Made by a program: the position numbers and the translations under genes. From assembly GCF_016808335.1 (NCBI RefSeq), contig NC_053153.1, forward strand, positions 19,789,033 to 19,853,032: a stretch of DNA of 64,000 nucleotides. Direction: 5' to 3'. Of this stretch, positions 33,732 through 43,315 are shown piece after piece; positions within the stretch are counted from its first letter, which is position 1; each line of letters begins with the position of its first letter. This stretch comes from Panicum virgatum. Lineage: Eukaryota; Streptophyta; Magnoliopsida; Poales; Poaceae. The notes beneath the pieces were generated by a model that saw only the letters and a list, made by a program, of their open reading frames with translations, searched no databases and was not told where the DNA came from.

Positions 33732-33889
33732 TCTTCCCGGATGCGCACGAGTGAGGACAAAGTGTGCAGAAAAGACTGGTGTTGGTCTGTGATGACAGTC
33801 TATGTCCTAGAAAGCAGCCAGATGTAAGCGGGCCTGGCCTCGGGGAGGCGGGACGTTACCGTTATCGGCCTTTAGACCAAAGAGGAGAA

Positions 33890-34400
33890 TGTTGGAACTA
33901 TTTCGGTGGTCAAAACGCCAAGAAAGAAATAAGAAAACAGGAAATGATGAGAACTTCAAAAGAGGCCCGTTTGCGCCCTGATCGGGGGCCCAACCAACTC
34001 ACTGCTTGTGACCCCAGGTTACCCAGCGCCACTTTAAAAGAGGGTCCTGGCAACTTTTGCTGAGAGGTGAAAAACCTAGCCAAAAAGCAAACCCTAAGCC
34101 CCTACAGCCGCCCGATCTCCGTCGGCGCTGGAGTCACCTGAAGATCACCGCCCCTCGCCGACACCATCACTGGGTAGTGCCGGAAGGACGGCAGTACCCG
34201 GCACGAACTTCATCGACTCTGGGAACAAATACTTCGCCTACATCAACTACATATCCGACCAATATGACCGGAGGATCCACTACGCCCCCGGCTATGCTCA
34301 TTCCTGGGTCTAGATCTATAACTTACTCAGGTTTTAGTTATGATTTATTAGGTGCTAGATTCTAGATTAATTAAGATTAAGTTAAATTTTATTTCCTACA
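33890..34400 (+). repeat. 3' LTR of copia element 2
   Basis: 511 bp. It starts TGTTGGAAC directly after the purine tract and ends TTCCTACA before the GTATT duplication. Confidence 0.93.
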
Positions 34401-34405
34401 GTATT

Positions 34406-35724
34406 CATACGTGAGTTCACACTGCTCAGCATGGTGAGGACATCCGGCACAAAACCATTGACGTATTTTGTTAAATACGCTTTCTGCTTAAGTGTGGTGC
34501 AGAATGTCTTTGGCCCAACTCGGATCTGTGAATAAAATGAGATTTGGCCCAAGAGAGGGACATGTAGCGATCATCTTTATGGGCATATGTGCTTATTGCT
34601 CTGTTAATTGTTTGCTATTTTGCGCACCTTGCATTCACAGGATTGGGGATCAGTATCTGCATTCGGATGCATTCCAATGTTTCTGAATTGTTGCTTTTCA
34701 GTTTGAAGCGGCCTGTTTGACACTATGCAAGTTAGAACATTTTTTATCAAGACAGAGTTGGCTACTACTAGTTCAAACAGCTTATCGTCTTATCGATATT
34801 GTACATGTCCGATCCTCTGTTGATAGAACAGATACAGACCTCAGAACTTAATTCAAAAAATTTATCTATGTTAAGATCTGTTCAACTGATTGCGAGCTTG
34901 ATCCTATTTTCCTCTCCTTGCCATCTCCCTATAATTCCACTCGAGGAACTCCTGCGTAGAGTTGGACATGCGGTGGATGATGCCTTCACAGTGTAGAGGC
35001 GTGGGGAGCGGCTACTGTGCTCCAGGCTCTGCCCTGAAAAGTCGCCGCTGCCTCCCTTGCTGATTTGAAGTTGGAGCAGTTTGATTTCTCATGAACAGTG
35101 AGCTCCCACGCTGGTGTTTCAGAAATACTCCAGGATATAACTTTGTAAGGACGAATGGTACATTCATTAGGCATGGACAGTACAAGAAACTCCAGAACCT
35201 CCGTGTTCCTTCGTTTGATTAGAGGTGAGCACCACTGCAATCCAAACTGAATAGTGTTGCCCATCGAGTCTCATAGCGAGTACCGAAGCCTGATCGGGCT
35301 CGACAAGAGTGTACTACTGCCACTAGCCACAGAATCACATGATCCAATGAAGATTGTACTCTGCAGGTGCCCGATCTAATTAGAACATTCAGTAGTAGTT
35401 GGTCCTTTTCAGGCCTGCTCAACTTTCTTCTTCTGTTCTTTTTCAATGCTTCTACAATCTCAAGCGTCTTCAGTCAATACGTCGAGATCTCCTCAATTTC
35501 GTGGGATTCACTGTTGTGTAGCTTGAACTTTTTTCTAGTGCCGCGCGGGAGAAAAGAAGTTCTTTTCTTCAGCAGGTATTGTTGCAAAACGGGCGGAGCG
35601 CACGGCCCGGAGGCACGCGCATGGCGTAACAAACTGAAGCCGTCGAGCGATTCACCCGCATCCATCAAGTAGAGATGCAACTGACCAACCGTGGCCGCGT
35701 GCCATTGTTTTGTGCATCGCATCC
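34406..35724. other. Displaced 3' flank of P450 copy C and unassigned sequence
   Basis: The stretch 34,406-35,020 continues the copy C flank and aligns with 7086-7880. The minus strand from 35,264 to 34,986 is open (including KVISWSISETPAWELTVHEK), but I recognise no family. It may be a fragment of a gene that once neighboured the P450 unit. Nothing was recognised at 35,270-35,724. Confidence 0.5.
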
Positions 35725-36157
35725 ATGAGGGAGATCAGGGACTGGACGTCCCTCGAGCGCGGGCTGCTCCGCGACATCTTCCTCCGCCTCCCGGCCGACG
35801 CCGACGCCGTCCGCTTCCGCCGCATGTGCCGCGGCTGGCGCGTCGCGGCGGGCGCCGGTGCCCCGGCCGTAGCTCGCCCTGCAGCCCTCGGGCGACGGCC
35901 CCGCTGGCCACGCCGCCTTCGTGCGGCCCGCGGCACGCCACCGCCGCGTCAGGCCCGTCCGCGCGGACGCCGACGCCGTCACGGGAGAATGGCCCCCGGC
36001 CTCCGCGATCAGGGGCGCGTCGCGCGGCTGGCTCGCCGTGGACGAAGGCAAGCGCCTCCTCCTCAGGGACCCCGTCTCCCGCGCCGAGGTCCCGCTGCCC
36101 GCCTTCGAGGCCGGGTACCAGCTGTTCGACGTCTTCCTATCCGTGTTTCTTGTTTAG
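35725..36157 (+). pseudogene. F-box protein relic, frameshifted
   Basis: The ATG at 35,725 opens with MREIRDWTSLERG, then an F-box (LLRDIFLRLPADADAVRFRRMCRGW). Near 35,865-35,930 the sense frame moves to a second phase, which reads GASRGWLAVDEGKRLLLRD, the early DUF295-type segment, and stops after about 78 residues at 36,157. Without the shift this would be about 145 residues, well short of the roughly 400 of the family, so it is both frameshifted and 3'-truncated. The intact gene at 37,916-39,118 has the same architecture in opposite orientation (for example LLLAIFALLSSDADRVRFRAVCAAW). Confidence 0.75.
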
Positions 36158-36402
36158 ACCTTCTCCATACAATTTAAATGTGTTTTAATCATCAATATCT
36201 TCTAGATATTTTAAATTAGATTTTAAATAGTGTGGTTAGATTTGTCTTCAACGATAGTTTTAGAATATTAACATATCTGCTATACTTTTTATGTGTTGAA
36301 TAATACTACTTTATTACCAGCGATGACCATATCACTATTTGAAACGATAATTATTTGAAGACAAGAGGGCGTAACCCACCTTAAAAGTTCACCATAATCT
36401 TA

Positions 36403-36728
36403 GGCCCATGTTTGATTCCCCAGTTTATTTTAAGCCCTATCACATAGGATGTTTCGATGCTAAATACTAAATATAGACTAATAATAATAAATTTCATAAT
36501 TCTAGGCTTTTTCACGAGATAAATCTATTAAATCTAATTAGTCCGTAATTAGCTCATGTGATGCCAGTGATGCTACAGTAAATATGCTAATTAAGAATTA
36601 ATTAGATTTAATAGATTCGTCTCGTGAATAAATCCCGGGTTATAATTAGTTTATGTTTAGTCTTTCCTATGGATATCGAAGCTTTCGATGTGACATGACT
36701 TATTTCAAACCTGGAATCCAAACACGGA
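36403..36728. mobile_element. Tourist-like MITE
   Basis: Left GGCCCATGTTTGATTCCCC after TTA; right end on the complement CCGTGTTTGGATTCCAGG, followed by TTA. Inner mirror segments include AATCTATTAAATCTAATTAG. Confidence 0.75.
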
Positions 36729-36862
36729 TTAAAAGTGCACAAACTTCAATATGACCCAACATGTAAAATTCCACATATTTTCCTCATGAACCATTCTAAT
36801 TTCTAACCTATAAGTAGAAATATTCTAAGATATTAAGCAAAGGTATCAAACAGGTGTTAGAC

Positions 36863-37200
36863 GGCCGTGTTTAGATCTTTAGTTATAAAAATTTTCAAAC
36901 GGAATTTTGTTATTTCGGAGTACTAAATAAAATCTATTTGCAAAATTTTTTGCACGAATGGATTGTAAATCGCTAGACTAATCTAATGAGTTCAGTTAAT
37001 CTATGATTAATTCATAATTAGTAGATTGTTACTATAACATCACTGTTGCAAATCATAATTAAGTAGACTCATTAGATTCATCTCGCGATTTACAATCCAT
37101 TCGTGTAAAATATTTTATAAATAGATATTTAATACTCTATATATATATCCAAATATTAGATGTGACGTTTTTTAATGTAAAATTTTGAGATCTAAAACGC
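36863..37200. mobile_element. Tourist-like MITE
   Basis: Left GGCCGTGTTTAGATC; right end on the complement GCGTTTTAGATCTC. Mirror segments ATTGTAAATCGCTAGAC and CTCGCGATTTACAAT. The right terminus is decayed, so the boundary is approximate. Confidence 0.7.
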
Positions 37201-37218
37201 TTTCAAAGGAAAAGGTTA

Positions 37219-37838
37219 GGCCCCGTTTAGATTGCGAAAAATTTCGGCCTGGCCCAAAAATTTTCGCGCAGGCCTGTTTGGGAACTAAACGGTGGCCAAA
37301 AAATTTCAGTCTTTTACTGTTCATTCACGGGACATACAGGCAGCCGGCCCACCCATCATCGATTTTCCCTCCTCCCCCAGCGACCGTGTCAGTTCGCGAA
37401 CTAAACGCCACCCAAAATCCTGATCGCGAACAGACTTTCCATGGCGTCCTGAGTCAGCTTTTTTTCGCTTTGGCCAAAAATTTTCGCAATCTAATGCTTG
37501 TTTAGTTGCATAATTCAAAATTCCAAAAAAAATTTCTGGCACCTGCATGGAGACTTAAATCTAAACGAAATAAAAAACGCATTATACAATTTGTCTGTAA
37601 ATCACGAGATGAATATAATGAACCTAATTAGGATGTAATTAGATGCTAAATTGCTACAGTAATACTACAGTAAACAACCTCTAATAATGAATTAATTAGT
37701 CTCATTAAATTTATCTCGCGATTTACAAACAAATTTTATAATTAATTTTGTGATTAGTCTATATTTAATACTTTAAATATAAAAAAGTTCTCTTTCGAAA
37801 AATTTACACCCCGCAACTAACAGGGCCTAAACGCGGCC
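37219..37838. mobile_element. MITE split by a second MITE
   Basis: Left end GGCCCCGTTTAGATTGCG after TTA (37,216-37,218). The right end is interrupted: TTTTCGCAATCTA (to 37,493), then a second MITE, then AACGCGGCC (to 37,838). Rejoined, it is the inverted match of the left end. The right flank reads TCA, one mismatch from TTA. Confidence 0.8.
37494..37826. mobile_element. Inner MITE (333 bp), TSD CTA
   Basis: Left ATGCTTGTTTAGTTGCA; right complement GCCCTGTTAGTTGC. CTA duplications at 37,491-37,493 and 37,827-37,829. Same family as the MITE at 526-860. Confidence 0.8.
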
Positions 37839-37915
37839 TCAGCAATACTCACAAAGTGCGTAACGACAAAATGACCACAACAGGACAAAACCTAATAATG
37901 ACTCAACAACAGTGA

Positions 37916-39118
37916 CTAGTAGTTGGGGAAGAACCAGCCACGGCGCGCCCACCCGGCCGACGAAGCGGATCCTCCCGTGGCGTCGTCGGGGCAGATGGTC
38001 TCCTCACGGCACGCCCACGGGTTCTCCAGGTCCAGCACCCTGACGACCCCGTCCGGGTGGCCCTGCCGGTCGACGAGGTAGACGCAGTTGACGCGGCACG
38101 CGGGGAACTCCGCCGCCGAGAGCGCGAACGCGCGGTTCCGGCCCAGGAACAACGCGTTCCGGCCGAGGTCCGTCTCCCTCACCAGCCGCACCAGCCCGTC
38201 CCAGAGCCACTCCACCCTATGCACCTCGACCGCGCGCGCATCCCCGCCGCCCTTGCTGCCCCCTTCGTCCACGGCGAGGCCGCCCATGTCGTCGTCCGAG
38301 CTGTAGACCACGTCGTCGTGCACCGAGACGAGGAGCAGCTGGCCGTCACACTCCACCAGGTGCGTCTCGACGACGCGCCTCCCGCTGCCGCCGGGGAGCT
38401 TCGGCTCGTCGTCCGAGCCGTCCGCGCCGTCGTCGTCGACGCGCTCGAGTGGGATGACCGCGGGCGCGTCCCCGTCGGCCTCGAGGGCGCAGATCCGGGA
38501 GCCGAAGGCCACGTAGAACCGCCCGCTGTAGTGCTCGACGCCGGCGTAGCCGGGCGCGGCGAAGTCGAGCCGCGCCCACGCCCCGGCGGCGGAGCTGTAG
38601 TATGCGAGGGAAGTCGTCGGGAACCCGACCGCGACCGCCGCCCACTCGGCCGCGCCGCCCGGGTCGGCGGACAGCACGACGGTGGTGACGTCGAGCCACC
38701 TCTTGAAGAAGCCGATGGGTGGGAGGCGGACGCGCCGGCCGGTGACGGGGTTGACGAGGACGACGGCCTTGGGGCTGACGCTGGGGTCGGCGAGCGCGAG
38801 GTACCCGCGGGAGGAGGAGAGGTAATCGAGCCCCTCTGGCACGGTGGCGGCGAAGGGCCGGAGGAGGGCGGCGCCGGCGCCGGCGGGGCGGAAGAGCCAG
38901 AAGGACGAGACGGTGCCGCCGCCGCGGCCGGAGCGGTCGGTGCGCGAGCCGACGAGCCAGGGGCGCGGGCACCAGGCGGCGGCTGCGGTGGCCCAGGCCG
39001 CGCAGACGGCGCGGAAGCGGACACGGTCGGCGTCGGAGGAGAGGAGCGCGAAGATGGCGAGCAGCAGGTCCGCCGGCAGCGAGGACCACCCCGTGCCGCC
39101 CCTGCCGCCGCCCGCCAT
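37916..39118 (-). CDS. F-box protein with DUF295-like region
   Basis: Intronless frame of 400 residues from ATG 39,118 to the stop at 37,916. The F-box (WSSLPADLLLAIFALLSS and following, about residues 11-50) should bind SKP1 and make this the substrate-recognition subunit of an SCF ubiquitin ligase. The following region (SSRGYLALADPS; LVNPVTGRRVRLPP; acidic linker at about 225-245; C-terminal RVLDLENPWACREE) fits the DUF295/kelch-like part of the large grass F-box family. The target is unknown. The ATG context (CCGCCATGGC on the complement) is good, and the length is normal for the family. The relic at 35,725 is a diverged relative on the other strand. Codon use is strongly GC3-rich, typical of grass genes. 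Confidence 0.88.
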   Translation of the reverse strand: MAGGGRGGTGWSSLPADLLLAIFALLSSDADRVRFRAVCAAWATAAAAWCPRPWLVGSRTDRSGRGGGTVSSFWLFRPAGAGAALLRPFAATVPEGLDYLSSSRGYLALADPSVSPKAVVLVNPVTGRRVRLPPIGFFKRWLDVTTVVLSADPGGAAEWAAVAVGFPTTSLAYYSSAAGAWARLDFAAPGYAGVEHYSGRFYVAFGSRICALEADGDAPAVIPLERVDDDGADGSDDEPKLPGGSGRRVVETHLVECDGQLLLVSVHDDVVYSSDDDMGGLAVDEGGSKGGGDARAVEVHRVEWLWDGLVRLVRETDLGRNALFLGRNRAFALSAAEFPACRVNCVYLVDRQGHPDGVVRVLDLENPWACREETICPDDATGGSASSAGWARRGWFFPNY

Positions 39119-41566
39119 GGCAAGCGGAGGCGCCGATCGACCCCGAGTGGGGGGCGCGAGTGGTTAGGCTATCGCACGACCCGATTGACTCCTCGAGCGG
39201 CGGGTTGGTTTGCTTGCCGGCCCCCGAAGCAAAGAACACGGTAGGAGAGGCGGGCGGGGCGCGAGCCAGTCAACATGCGCGGCGCGGACGATGCGCCGTG
39301 CGCGTGCACGGTCCGGTGCGCTGGATGCGTACGAATAGGCACATAGCCCCTGTCTCGGGTCGGGAGGGAATAATTTCGCAAAATCGCAGGACTCGTGCGT
39401 GTGATATTTTCTGTGACTGTGATCTCCATTTCATTTTGACATGTTCCGGGGGGTCGCGATGACGATCGATAGCCCAGGAGGGGCACCGGGGCAGTACGTG
39501 GAGACACCACTGTGGGCTACTGGGGTTGTTGGGTAATGATGCGCGCGTCGTTAGCTAGTCGCGACGCATAATTTGATTGTGCCCTTCCTGCGCGCTAAAT
39601 TTTAATGCGGAGGAATCTTTTATGTATGAAATACTCAATAAAATTTATTTTCAAAACATTTTTACATATGGGTATACTTTTCGAGACGAATCTAATGAGC
39701 CAACCTCCACCATAATTGACTACAATAATGCTACAGTAACAATCCTCTAATCATGTGGTCAAAGAACTCATTAAATTCATCTCGCGAAGTAGTGCAGGAG
39801 TTGTGGAGTTAGTTTCGAAAACTATCTTTATTTAATACCCCTAATTAATTGTCAAAGTTAGCTACAGTACCATGTGCTACAAAATCAAACAGAACCATTA
39901 TTGAAGACGGTGAAGTTGATAATCGAGTCAGATAAGTGTTGTGAAAATAAAATTTCTCTTACATTTTAAACGCATAATTTGATTGCACTATTATTAAAGA
40001 CGGTGTACTTAATAACCGAGTCCGATGAATGTTATGAAAATAAAACTTCTCTTACATTTTAAAAGAAGACATTTGGTTGCCTATAAAAACCAGATTGCAA
40101 ATGCAACTTTACTGTGGTTGGTTGAGTCTGAATCTGCCCCCAAAAGTATAAGGTTGTCCGCACTTGTCAAACTCTAAATCCATCATCTAAAAGAAATATT
40201 CTATTCTGATCATCGAAATTATCTACTCTATATCTAATTTTTCTGCACAGATTCATCCTCTATATCTTCTACTCGATACTAATTACTAGGAGCAGGCCCA
40301 CTTGCGATAATTATTTTATATTTTTTATCCCCTTCTTCCTTATCTGCCACCCTCCCCTCCCTTTCACGTCTCTCTCTCATCTCTCCGCCCCTCTCTCTCT
40401 CCCTCTCCTCCGGCCATCCCTGCGCCTCCCTCCCCCGCGGCCGTGCTGCGCCGTGCCCGGGCAGGCCTGCGCGTGGCGGCGGAAGCGGTGGGCAGCGCGC
40501 GGCGGCTGGAGCAGCGGAGGGCAGGTTTGGCGGCTGGCGCGAAAAAGGGAGGGTGGGAGTGGAGGCCCACGCGGCGGAGGTTCGGCTCCAACTCCGGTGG
40601 CCGTGTGGTCTCAGGGCCTTCGTTAGCTTCGGTCCCCACCGCACCTCTCCTCTCCGCCGTGGCAGGCTGCTTCCGGTTCCAGGCGCGCTGCTCTTGACGG
40701 CGGCCGGACTCGAGGATGAGGGCGGCAAGCGAGCCGAGCACCGCGGCCGAGGACGCGGGCATGCGGCGCCATGTCGATCGGTACCGGGCCTCCGCACACC
40801 CGTGTGTCCGCTATTTTAGCGGACGTTTTCCAGTACCCAGTGTAGGGCAATTTTCGCTAAACCTCGTATTTCAATTGTGTTTCTAGCGAGCAAAGGCTCG
40901 CATGGTGCAGCTTTAGTGATGCAATTAACATGTGATTTAATTATATTAAGCAATATTAATGTATTTTAAAGTAGATTAAGATATTAGAAATATAGTTAGT
41001 ATACTTCCATAAGTTAAATATTATAACATTACTTGTTTATTTTTGTTTATATGCTTTTATTTTCCACAATACAACTTCACGAGGGCAACCAAACAATATC
41101 TCTTGTCAGCCAGGCTCTTTTCGTGCAGCCAACCAAATAAGAATAGTTGGCACCACTATAGGCTGTCCAGTTTGGGTCTGGCTTGCATGTGCAATGCAGG
41201 CTCCGTACTGTCCACAACGGCAAGAGCAAATTTGCTCCTCTCCCTCCTCGATTCCCACGCCCCCTCACATATTTACTGTCTACAGTGCGTCTATAGTGTC
41301 AAACAGTGCATCTACAGTACAAATGCTCCTCCATTTGCTCCATTCACTGTGGATAGCCTAAAGAAGGGAACCAAACCCCCACTAGAACTCCCCCGCTCTT
41401 TTCATAGCATAACATTCAATATCCATAAACATAGTATTGGTGCGGAAGTAGGGTTGCTGTTCGTGTTGACCGGCAGCACAGGCGAGGTGACCTTAACTTT
41501 GATGGAGAAATGAGTTTCTAAAGGCTTGTCAAGCCGTGAATAAGAGACCGTTTGGTGAGGCTACCG
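39119..41566. other. Intergenic, promoter side of the F-box gene
   Basis: A decayed Tourist-like MITE is recognisable at about 39,590-39,900 (CGAGACGAATCTAATGAG with a mirrored ATTCATCTCGCGAA). The stretch 40,300-40,800 is GC-rich with open frames but no known product. The rest is AT-rich with nothing recognised. Confidence 0.55.
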
Positions 41567-42227
41567 CACTACTAGAAAACGGGCCAAAATCACATCAGTA
41601 CCGGCTACAAAAGCAGCTGGTACTTTTGACCAGCGGCGCTCAAAGATAAAGAGTTTGGTATCGGATTAAAGCATCACACGGTACCAAAAACCCAGTATAG
41701 GCACCGGTTGGTGCCACCAACTGGTACCTATTACAAGGAAGAATAGGTACCGGTTGGTGGCACCAACCGATGTCTAAGGACAATGGTATCGGGTTTTGCC
41801 ATGATCCGGTGCCGCCACGTGCCCACCACAAAGGCACCGGTTGGTAACTTCAACCGGTGCCTATACCTAGTGTTTGGCACCGGTTGTTGAGCACCAACTG
41901 GTACTTTTGGCCCATGCCTATAAATACCCCAACCACTGCCCCCTCCCAGTTGCCGTAAAGTCACTATTTATGACAGCTGAGTGAGGGGAGGAGAGGCGAA
42001 TTTTTGTTTTTTTCAAAAAAAGGTTAGTTATTTTTCTCCATAACTTAGCAATTGGTTTTTAGAAGCACTTATCACTTAATTTAGTTTATACATGTGATAA
42101 TTATTTTTAGTTGTAGCATCTGATTGTAGTTATATGCGTTATCAATTTATTTGATATATGAATACTATCAAATTATTGTATTTATATGTTTTATCAATTT
42201 ATTTGATAAGTGAATAGTATCTATTTA

Positions 42228-42477
42228 GGCAAAATTTACTGTGGGACACTGCGATATGACCTAATATGCTGGCACACACCGCAAACCATCGAATTTGCCG
42301 AGTACCATTATGAAAACGGATTCCTTTGCTGCATCACACCGCACCCCTTTTTATATTATTTTGCCCAAACCTGGAGAGAGGAACCGAATTGAATGGACAA
42401 TACTGCCCTTGGCTCGGGTTAGATGGTCTGGTTCGACCAAGTTGAACAGGGGAGGCCGACGAGCCATTTACTAGCGC
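42228..42477. repeat. Left TIR of the MULE
   Basis: 250 bp, GGCAAAATTTACTGTGGG at the outer end and ATTTACTAGCGC at the inner end. It pairs with 46,629-46,878 at about 98% by eye. Confidence 0.95.
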
Positions 42478-42806
42478 CGGACAGGGTCGCCCCGACCACG
42501 GCCGCGTGCGCCGGCGCATCCCCGCACCAGCGCCGGTCGGCCGTGACGCAGGGTACGCCCACCAGCTCCAGCTCGGCGTGTAGCCACGCCGCCATCCTCC
42601 GCACGTCGCCGCCGTGCCCGACGTAGACGTGACCTCGCACTCGCCCTTGCCGCCGCCGCCTCCTCGCTGTCGGCCCCGTCGACCCCCAGGGAGGTCCACG
42701 GCGCCGCCCTCCTCCTCATCCTCACCTCCTCCGGGTCCCGGATGCGGACCCCGTGCGCGGCCCCGAAGCTCGCCGCCGCCGCCGCCATTGCCTCCTCTCT
42801 AGCTCA
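42472..42806 (-). pseudogene. Captured host gene fragment, TIR-like domain start
   Basis: From an ATG at about 42,788 the minus strand reads AAHGVRIRDPEEVRMRRR. After frame changes it continues as GKGECEV and then VYVGHGGDVRRMAAWLHAEL and LVGVPCVTADRRWCGDAPAH. This run looks like the start of a TIR-like domain such as that of the conserved plant XTNX (TIR-NBS-TPR-like) proteins; that assignment is from memory and tentative. It has two frame breaks, is cut off exactly at the MULE TIR, and is GC-rich unlike the rest of the element, all signs of transduplication. Confidence 0.5.
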
Positions 42807-42998
42807 AAGGTAGCAGGAAGAGGTCCAGATGTGAAAGGCATTGAGGCTGTGAAGAGGGCCATCGTTGGTGTTGAGCGGTGCACTGAACTGTTGCAAGGTG
42901 CAATTGACAATTTGAAGGATGCAGATGCTACTTTCAAGAACGTTGCTCATAGCAAGATGGCATTAGAGACCAAGATTGATAGAACAGGGAACGTCTAG
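42789..42998 (+). CDS. Small open frame convergent to the MULE transposase
   Basis: The plus-strand frame ending at 42,998 includes DVKGIEAVKRAIVGVERC and DADATFKNVAHSKMALETK. It is hydrophilic and probably helical. The only upstream ATG (42,753) lies in captured GC-rich sequence; a splice acceptor (TCTCTAG or GTAGCAG, at about 42,797-42,811) could instead begin the exon. No family recognised. Position and orientation recall the convergent second gene of maize MuDR, but no sequence similarity is claimed. Confidence 0.3.
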   Translation, partial: CLLSSSKVAGRGPDVKGIEAVKRAIVGVERCTELLQGAIDNLKDADATFKNVAHSKMALETKIDRTGNV

Positions 42999-43159
42999 TT
43001 GTTTTAGGCGTAGCCAACTTGTTTCTTTTGCTTCTTGTTTTCTGATGGTGTTGCTAGTCAAGTAAGCAGTTTGTAGGTTATGTTGGTATCTTCTGATGAA
43101 TGCTGTAAGACATGAGTAATGCAGTTATGTTGTCATGACCAATCCAGCATGATTTAAGT

Positions 43160-43300
43160 CTGAACATCGCCAACAAGTCTAGCACTGCTTAATAAAGGCA
43201 ACAGGTCTGCCATTACTTAACTAAGCCAACAAGTCTGGCATTGCTTAACAAAGGCAGCAAGTCTACCATAACTTAACTAAGCCAACAAGTTTGGCATTTT
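43160..43300. repeat. Imperfect tandem repeat in the MULE
   Basis: Alternating units of about 33 bp containing CCAACAAGTCT(G/A)GCATT and GGCA(A/G)CA(A/G)GTCTACC, about four units, just downstream of the transposase stop. Confidence 0.75.
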
Positions 43301-43315
43301 AGGAGACAAAGAATT

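Larger units (their letters stand above)
33000..33865 (+). mobile_element. Cassandra-type TRIM retrotransposon, TSD GTTAT
   Basis: Element 33,005-33,860 (856 bp) with LTRs 33,005-33,283 and 33,581-33,860, differing at about a dozen positions. Perfect 5-bp duplications GTTAT at 33,000-33,004 and 33,861-33,865. The primer-binding site TGGTATCAGAGCC (33,287-33,299) matches initiator tRNA-Met. A purine tract TTAAGGGGGTGAGCA precedes LTR 2. There is no coding capacity. The LTRs contain 5S-rRNA-like sequence, the defining trait of Cassandra elements. Insertion into copia element 2 between its coding region and 3' LTR shows it is the younger of the two. Confidence 0.93.
27087..34405 (+). mobile_element. 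Ty1/copia LTR retrotransposon 2 with TSD GTATT
   Basis: Element 27,092-34,400, starting TGTTGGAAC and ending TTCCTACA. Perfect 5-bp duplications GTATT flank it (27,087-27,091 and 34,401-34,405). LTRs are 27,092-27,607 and 33,890-34,400. A weak primer-binding site (TGGTACCAGTCGCC) lies at 27,610-27,623 and the purine tract AAAGAGGAGAA precedes the 3' LTR. The flank of relic B represents the empty site (GATGTA followed by TTCATA). The coding region is decayed, so the element is non-autonomous. A Cassandra-type TRIM is inserted between the coding region and the 3' LTR. Confidence 0.93.

Noticed and set aside
38057..39244. Long plus-strand open frame over the F-box gene
   Set aside because: It is a GC-rich shadow of the minus-strand F-box gene. 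Its composition is Gly/Arg/Ala/Glu-rich without any domain.
40279..40797. Minus-strand frame of 172 codons
   Set aside because: Low-complexity Arg/Ser/Glu sequence produced by CT-rich repeats. No evidence of a gene.
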